A stretch of DNA of 64,000 bases from Paramecium tetraurelia (Eukaryota > Ciliophora > Oligohymenophorea > Peniculida > Parameciidae): NCBI RefSeq assembly GCF_000165425.1, contig NW_001798974.1, forward strand, positions 124,001 through 188,000, written 5' to 3'. A program made the position numbers and the translations under genes. Each line of letters opens with the position of its first letter. Within the stretch, counting starts at the first letter, position 1. The notes beneath the pieces were generated by a model, which was not told where the DNA came from, did no database searches, and worked only from the letters and a program-made list of their open reading frames with translations. Positions 58,555 through 64,000 of this stretch are shown here, one piece after another.

Positions 58555-61435
58555 AATTTAAAAAAGAATCCTTTAAGAGCAACTAAATTTTAATAGTTAC
58601 CCTGCTCTTCTATGTTTCCATTGTCAAAACATAAATAACATCTGAATCCTATATTTAGATTCAAAACAAAATACCTAGATTGTAGATATGCGATGGGCTA
58701 TAGCAATGGTAGTTTTACTTTGCATTAATTTATTTATGCTATCTTAAACTAAATGTTCGCTGGTAGTATCTAAAGTACTCTTTGCTTCATCTAATAATAA
58801 GATGTTATGATTTCTTAGTATTGCCCTGGCTAAGATTATTCTTTATTTTTGACCTCCTGAGATTTAAGTACCTTTGGGACCAACCTATCTTTAAAATCCT
58901 TATCCTCTTTGCTTATCCGTTCCTTTTTAAGTTATTTATGTCTTTTCAAATTGATTAGAAATTATAAAATCATATGCTTTGGCTAACTTGGATGCATTTT
59001 CTATTTATTCAGATGGTAAATTGAGTTAAATATTTTCAGTAATGGTTCCTTTAAAAACACCGGTTCTTAAGAGACAATTCAAGATTATCTCCTCAGATAC
59101 CGAATATCATATTAAGTGATATCGACACCATTAATAGTAATATATCCTTGATCTGGGTGATAAAATTACATTAGAGGGGACTTACCACATCCAGAGGGTC
59201 CAACAAATGCCACATTTTAAATTTGTTTAATAAATAAATTTAAAAGATCTTATCATCTCTGCCTTAATATTGAAATGTTATATTCTCAAATTGAATATCT
59301 CCTTAAATAGGAATGATTAACTATAGCTTTTTCAATCTTTCTTCTCTTTAAAATTCATTCTCACTATCACTTAATCTTGCAAATCCTTCTTTAGCATATC
59401 ACATAAATCTTTTCTAGGATTATCATATGTCATGTGAGATTAATAATCTGCAAAGGAGGGATTAGATTCGACCAAAACAGTAATCATATCTCCCAATAAC
59501 AATGAAAATATAGGAAATATACATTCATTAGCCTATTTTAGTTTATTTTCCTTTAAGGACATATGACTATCCTAATCTTACTATGTTTCTATGCCTTTTC
59601 CTTGCGCAACTTTGCCTGAAACCTTCTTAATTAAAGTAGGAACCTCTAATTTCTTAAACTTCTCATTTCTTCTTTACTATTATTGCTTTATTTATTAGCC
59701 TGCTAGATTCATTTTTGATCTGAATGGATCTTTAAGATACTTCTTTATTTGGATGTACTTCTTATGCATTCCCTTCGAGTTCCTCTTTCATCTATGTCTA
59801 TATCAAATTTTTGGCTAATTCCTCAAATTTACCAATTTGATTTATTAATTCTTCAATTGTCCCTGATTCTACTACTTAACCGTTATCAATAACATAAATT
59901 AGATCTGTATTTTGAATAGTACTAATTATATGTGCAATCACTATAGTAGTTATTCCTTTAGATATTTGATTCACGGTTTATTAAATTATTCTTTCATTCG
60001 TTCTATCCAAAGCACTTGTCGCTTTATCTAGTAATAGAATTTATGGTTTTTTAAAATAGCTCTGGCAATTGTATATTTATCCTCTATTTAATTAACTTCC
60101 TCCAATGCCAAAGTAGGTATTTAACCCTTATTTCATTTTTGATCCAAAATCCCAAGCATTTGCCTTCTTCAATGCATCTATCATCTCCTCCTCAGTGGCA
60201 TCAATCTTTCCCTATAATAAATTTTCTTTAATACTAGTCGCAAATAATTCTGGTTCTTGACCTACCAAACCTATCCTACTTGTCAATTCTAAAACATTTA
60301 AACCTTTAACCTTAATTCCGTCTTCCCCTTAATGACAGTCATAGAACCTTTCAATAAGTTGCATGACAGTTGATTTACTACAACCACTTTCTCCAACTAT
60401 AATACCTTAAAATACTCTGAAACTATAATGCTACTGTAAGGATGCTATTGAATATATTAATAATGAATATTTCAATTTACAATGCTTCCTTAAGTTTCAT
60501 CTCCTGAATATATCACTCATACCTGATGGAATAATTAAGTTTAACTTTTTAAAACCTGTTGATCAGGGCGATTTGGATAACTGAAATGGACATTTTTCAG
60601 CAAGATAGTCCCATTAAAATCTCCATGTTTCTTAGAATTCTAAGGATTCAAAATCTTCGGTATTCTATTAAGAATGGCAAAAATCTTAACTGCAGCCTGT
60701 CTTCCTTTTGCAAAGTGCTAGACACATGGCCCGGCCTGTTCTATTTAAAACCCTCCTGTAACCACAGAAAAAAATATAATCATTACATTCCCAACAGTAT
60801 ATGGAGCTCCCATGTTGTGATTGATAGTCTAGTGTATATCATATCTTCATTACTTATTAAGATATTAGTTTGGCAGAATCAAAGTGAGTAAGCCCTCATG
60901 AATGATGCCCATAGAAAACCGAAGGCTATACTGACACCAAATTAATATATAATAGTTGTTGCAGTTGCTTGTAGAAGGTTTTTTTTATTACTTTTCAATC
61001 TCAAAATCCTCTCCATCAAGCATTTTGATAATAGTTTTAATTGCATTTATTTGCTTATTCAGCTAATGCTCATGCTTCCGAATAGATTTTTTAGGTTGCA
61101 TTCGCTGAAGTTTGAACAATAACGGCAAAGATTGCTGTTGCAATAGAAACACCTGAAAGACCTAGCAGTAACTACTAGAGCTAATTATAATTGAACTATT
61201 ACAGATGTTTACTCCTGCCTCTGAAAATGAGTCTGTTATATCTCCTAAAATGGTAGAATAAGCTTGGAAATGCAGCCACATTGAGGAAGACTATGAGACC
61301 ACCAATTATCATTAGTAGTTTGTCTTTTTTAGAGGCAAACCTTAAAAGTTAAAAATAAGGGACCTTTTGATCTTGGTTATTGGTAGGGACTTAATTTTTT
61401 AAAATCTAATATTCAGTAGATTCTCTATTTTGCAT
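58555..61435 (-). pseudogene. Decayed full-length ABCB (MDR-type) transporter
   Basis: The order of parts is complete. The N-terminus is at about 61430 with VPYFQLFRFASKKDKLLMII. The first transmembrane block is scrambled over several frames. NBD1 (about 59850-60390) has GCSKSTVMQLIERFYDCHQG, VGQEPELFATSIKENLL and ILLLDKATSALDRTNERI. A degraded linker and second transmembrane block follow. NBD2 (about 58600-59200) has FVGPSGCGKSPLMQFYHPDQ, GTQISGGQKQRIILARAI, ILLLDEAKSTLDTTSEH and IAIAHRIST. Many frame changes and TGA codons and a shortened length (2.9 kb against about 3.9 kb) show that it is dead. It once exported drugs or lipids. Confidence 0.85.
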
Positions 61436-61701
61436 TTAAATAAATTTATTTGTTGATTAGAAATTCTTGTGTTCTATAGCTTTTATTTAATTAGAAATTC
61501 TAATGATAAAATTATTCATGTTAATTATTTTCTCCCTTTAAGATAGTTCTAAATAATGCAATTGACATTTCCAAACTTCAAAATACAAATATATAATTTT
61601 TTGAAACTACTTTTACTACTTTTGGATCAAACTCTTCTGAATAATTTAGATTTTTTAATTATTATAGTGAAAAATCAAATTTATAATATATTTAATATTA
61701 A

Positions 61702-63686
61702 ATGTAATAACGACCAATAATTAATAGGGACCTACAAGAAAAAAAAGATGTAATTAGATATCTTACAATTAGAAAGCAGCAAAATCTTTACACGACTATA
61801 AAAAGAGTGTAGAACTTAATTATTAAGAGTATGTCTCTTAAACATCTGAATAATAATTGAACGATCTTGAAAGTATTTCAAGACCTTCAGTAAAGAGCAT
61901 GCCTGTCAAGACAAGAGATTTGCTGAACAAATACAAGGCACAACTTGAAATAATCCCAAAATTTTAATTGGTCTCTAAACCAAATCCTCAATTACTCAAG
62001 AAATATTTGGAACCTGAAGAACATCTATAAAGTGTTTCTTCCCAACAGTCAAAACCCCCAAAGAATCCTTTTTAAGACAGTCAAAGAACTAAGCAAGATG
62101 AATAGCATATGTCTTTCAGCAGATAAAAGGAAGTTGAATTACTTGATAATCAAATTCAAGAAAATATTATTTAAACTGATTAGGAGGGACAGAAGAATCC
62201 CTTTGAAAGTTCAAGTGTAATGCATTATACGTAAACATAAATGCTGGACCCTTATGCAAAGACAGTTTCAGAAAGAAATCAAGCTAGTCACTATACAAGT
62301 TAAGAGAGTAGCAACATTTAAAATTTAAGTTAAACTTAAGAAAAATCACTAGATTCTGAATAGTTCTATGAGACAATTGAGGAGTAAGGACAATTCTAAC
62401 AATCAGGCAGAGTCAGTACAGGGACTCAATTATAAAAATTGGATTAGAAATCATCCAGAATTTAAAATAGTATAAAAGAAGAAATATAAGATGAATCTAG
62501 TAGTATGACTCATTCCTCTCATCAAGAGGAGAAAAATCATGTAAATTAAAGTCCAATTTACGAAAGTTTTGATTAGGATTCATAATTGGTCGAGAAAGCA
62601 TAGAGATGGAATTAGTATCAAAGCATTCCATAGAATACAGCAGAGTTTAATCCTAATGTGTAATCAACAACTGCGGAAGTCAAATATGAATAAAACAATT
62701 CATAATAAATAAAACAAGATATTTCTAATAATAACATCAGTTATGGCCAGTCATTTGATTAGGCATAGCAGTAATCTAGTTATTTAAATTAATAAATTAA
62801 TTCCAAACTTATAGATAAGGATTCAACAATAGATGGAATTATAATAAATAATCGTATAATATCTAAGAAGCTTTCATAAGAATTAGTAATTGATATGTAA
62901 AAATTTGAGGAAAATAGTCACTTATTGAATAGCATCAATAGAACCTAATTATTGTTTATTACTGAGAAATATTTTGATCTTATGATTCTATAAAACAATA
63001 AGAATTTATTGTAAGATTTTCGATTATTAAAGAAGTTATAATATCACATATTTAAGAAAGATCGTGTTATTTTAAAAAAGTGTATGAAGTAATTTCAGGT
63101 AAATAGGGATAGATAATTAGAGAAATATGAAAAGGATAGGAAATCTAGATAATTTCTCTTCTCAAAATAGAAACTACTATAAGAATATGTATTTTAAGCA
63201 ATTAGATAAAATAAAATTGCATAGTAATAGTTTTTATAGAATGTGATTCGATTGATGAATAACCATAAATAGAAGGTTTTGCTGATAAGATGGAAGACTT
63301 AAGTATACAAATAAAAAATGAAAAGGCAAATGGATCTTTAGTATAAACAGTTTTTATTCAATGGCTGGCTAAATGTAGTTAAAAGAGAGAAAAAGGCGAA
63401 AGATATCAAAAGTTTAACAAAATATTATTTTTCAACAATTCAAAAATATTACTAAACTTGGAAATGTTTCACTTACTAATAGTAAAGACTCAAATCTAAG
63501 TTTCTGAATGCTTAGAGGAATATAAATTTGATGAAGAAGAAGTTTATAATGTCACAATGGATCAATTTTATTTAGGAAGTGAAAAGAGAGAAGGAATTTG
63601 AAGCCTATGTGAAACAGGCCAATGAATACGTTCCTGTTAAGGTAAGCCTAAAACCCTAAAATATAAAAATCTATAATATCAAATGA
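61702..63686 (+). CDS. Sfi1-like centrin-binding protein
   Basis: A 23-nt intron after the first 16 codons leaves 654 codons (653 aa). The first 400 residues are Gln/Ser-rich and probably disordered. From about residue 420 there are repeated Trp-centred helices: LIRWKTQVYKQKMKR, FLFNGWLNVVKREKKAK, QKYYQTWKCFTYQQQR and IMSQWINFIQEVKREK. These fit the Sfi1 repeat, which binds one centrin each. Paramecium uses many Sfi1 proteins in its contractile infraciliary lattice. Five to eight repeats can be guessed by eye. A cortical, calcium-contractile role is likely from the family. Confidence 0.78.
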
Positions 63687-63733
63687 ATTAATATTTATTA
63701 TTTATCACTAATTAAATCATATAAGTAACACAT

Positions 63734-63753
63734 AAGCCAATTTAATTTGGCTT
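63734..63753. repeat. Small inverted repeat (hairpin)
   Basis: AAGCCAA, a 6-base loop and TTGGCTT lie between the Sfi1-like gene and the next start. It may be chance or act in 3' end formation. Confidence 0.4.
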
Positions 63754-63768
63754 TTCATTAATAATAAT

Positions 63769-64000
63769 ATGCTGTATAATTTTGATTTTCCATAACAACA
63801 AAGTCCTGTTTTGTAAATTAATTAATCACAGTAAAATAATAAAACATAGAAGAATGTTTCAACCCAAAAATCTCTGAGCCAAATTTCAAATTTCGAGTTT
63901 CAACAAACTAGTGATATGAAAAATAAGTTATTACCCCTTTTGAATAATAAATTAAAATAGAGAAACTCAATCAAACACGGTGCTCAAAGTCCTAGATAGA
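63769..64000 (+). CDS. 5' end of an unrecognised gene (cut by window end)
   Basis: From ATG 63769 the ciliate-code frame is open to the end of the window (77 codons). The product is Gln/Asn/Ser-rich: MLYNFDFPQQQSPVLQINQS, then SLSQISNFEFQQTSDMKNKL. The composition matches neighbours. No domain is visible in this part. Confidence 0.6.

Noticed and set aside
60559-60891. Plus-strand 110-residue ORF
   Set aside because: It lies antisense to the transmembrane part of the ABC transporter fossil and has no ciliate coding character.
63640-63665. CCTAAAACCCTAAAA as a telomere repeat
   Set aside because: Paramecium telomeres are C4A2/C3A3 types. This is a single irregular piece inside or just after a gene.
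1-64000. TAA and TAG codons as stops or signs of decay
   Set aside because: Many genes with conserved domains contain them in frame at Gln positions; only TGA ends frames.
1-64000. Internal eliminated sequences (germline DNA)
   Set aside because: TA-bounded insertions were looked for at each frame problem (for example near 2600 and 36950). None was needed; GT...AG introns or single-base breaks explain them.
1-64000. Transposons or virus-like elements
   Set aside because: No transposase, reverse transcriptase, integrase or capsid motif and no long terminal repeats were seen.

Overview
The window reads as nuclear DNA of a Paramecium-type ciliate. It is roughly three quarters A+T. The genes close only if TAA and TAG are read as glutamine and TGA is the sole stop. 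Coding regions are interrupted by very short GT...AG introns, mostly 20-29 nt and usually GTA...TAG. I rebuilt about 30 gene models by hand. In almost all of them the length minus the proposed introns is an exact multiple of three, which is good internal support. Genes are close together on both strands. I saw no transposon, retroelement, virus-like element or CRISPR array, and no TA-bounded internal eliminated sequence was needed to close a frame. The DNA therefore looks like the expressed (macronuclear) form.

Layout: 0-4.6 kb holds a 3' gene end, a decayed protein kinase, two tandem paralogues and a B-box-like protein. 4.8-11.4 kb holds a three-repeat Myb protein, a cysteine-rich zinc protein, a gene remnant, a cyclin and a tubby-like protein. 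11.8-16.9 kb holds two tail-to-tail relatives, each with four SP-RING (MIZ) zinc modules. 17.1-25.4 kb holds a membrane PAF-acetylhydrolase-like lipase, a 1734-residue protein with a long Lys-Glu-Gln-Pro repeat, and a kinase. 25.4-27.5 kb is gene-poor. 27.5-31.8 kb holds a basic protein, a probable myristoylated protein with an RVxF motif, a C2 plus four-helix membrane protein and a coiled-coil protein. 31.8-34.5 kb is a patch of decayed genes.

34.5-45.2 kb holds a GLTP-fold protein, a UBE2W-type E2 enzyme, several coiled-coil or tail-anchored proteins, two overlapping PX-domain genes and a protein with two cyclic-nucleotide-binding domains. 45.2-50.3 kb is one 1673-residue multi-pass membrane protein. 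A tRNA-Val(AAC) lies at 51.0 kb. 52.1-55.9 kb holds a GBP-like protein without a P-loop and a PH-kinase. 55.9-64 kb holds a gene-poor stretch, a small membrane protein, a decayed full-length ABCB transporter, an Sfi1-type centrin-binding protein and the 5' end of a further gene.

The genes do not form one pathway. Signalling parts (kinases, CNBD, C2, PX), SUMO/ubiquitin enzymes and ciliate-specific cytoskeletal proteins are mixed, as expected for a eukaryotic chromosome. Points most worth a second look are the paired four-SP-RING proteins, the repeat protein, two genes broken only at homopolymer runs, gene overlaps on the same and opposite strands, unusually long introns (38 and 46 nt), and several visible stages of gene decay next to intact genes.
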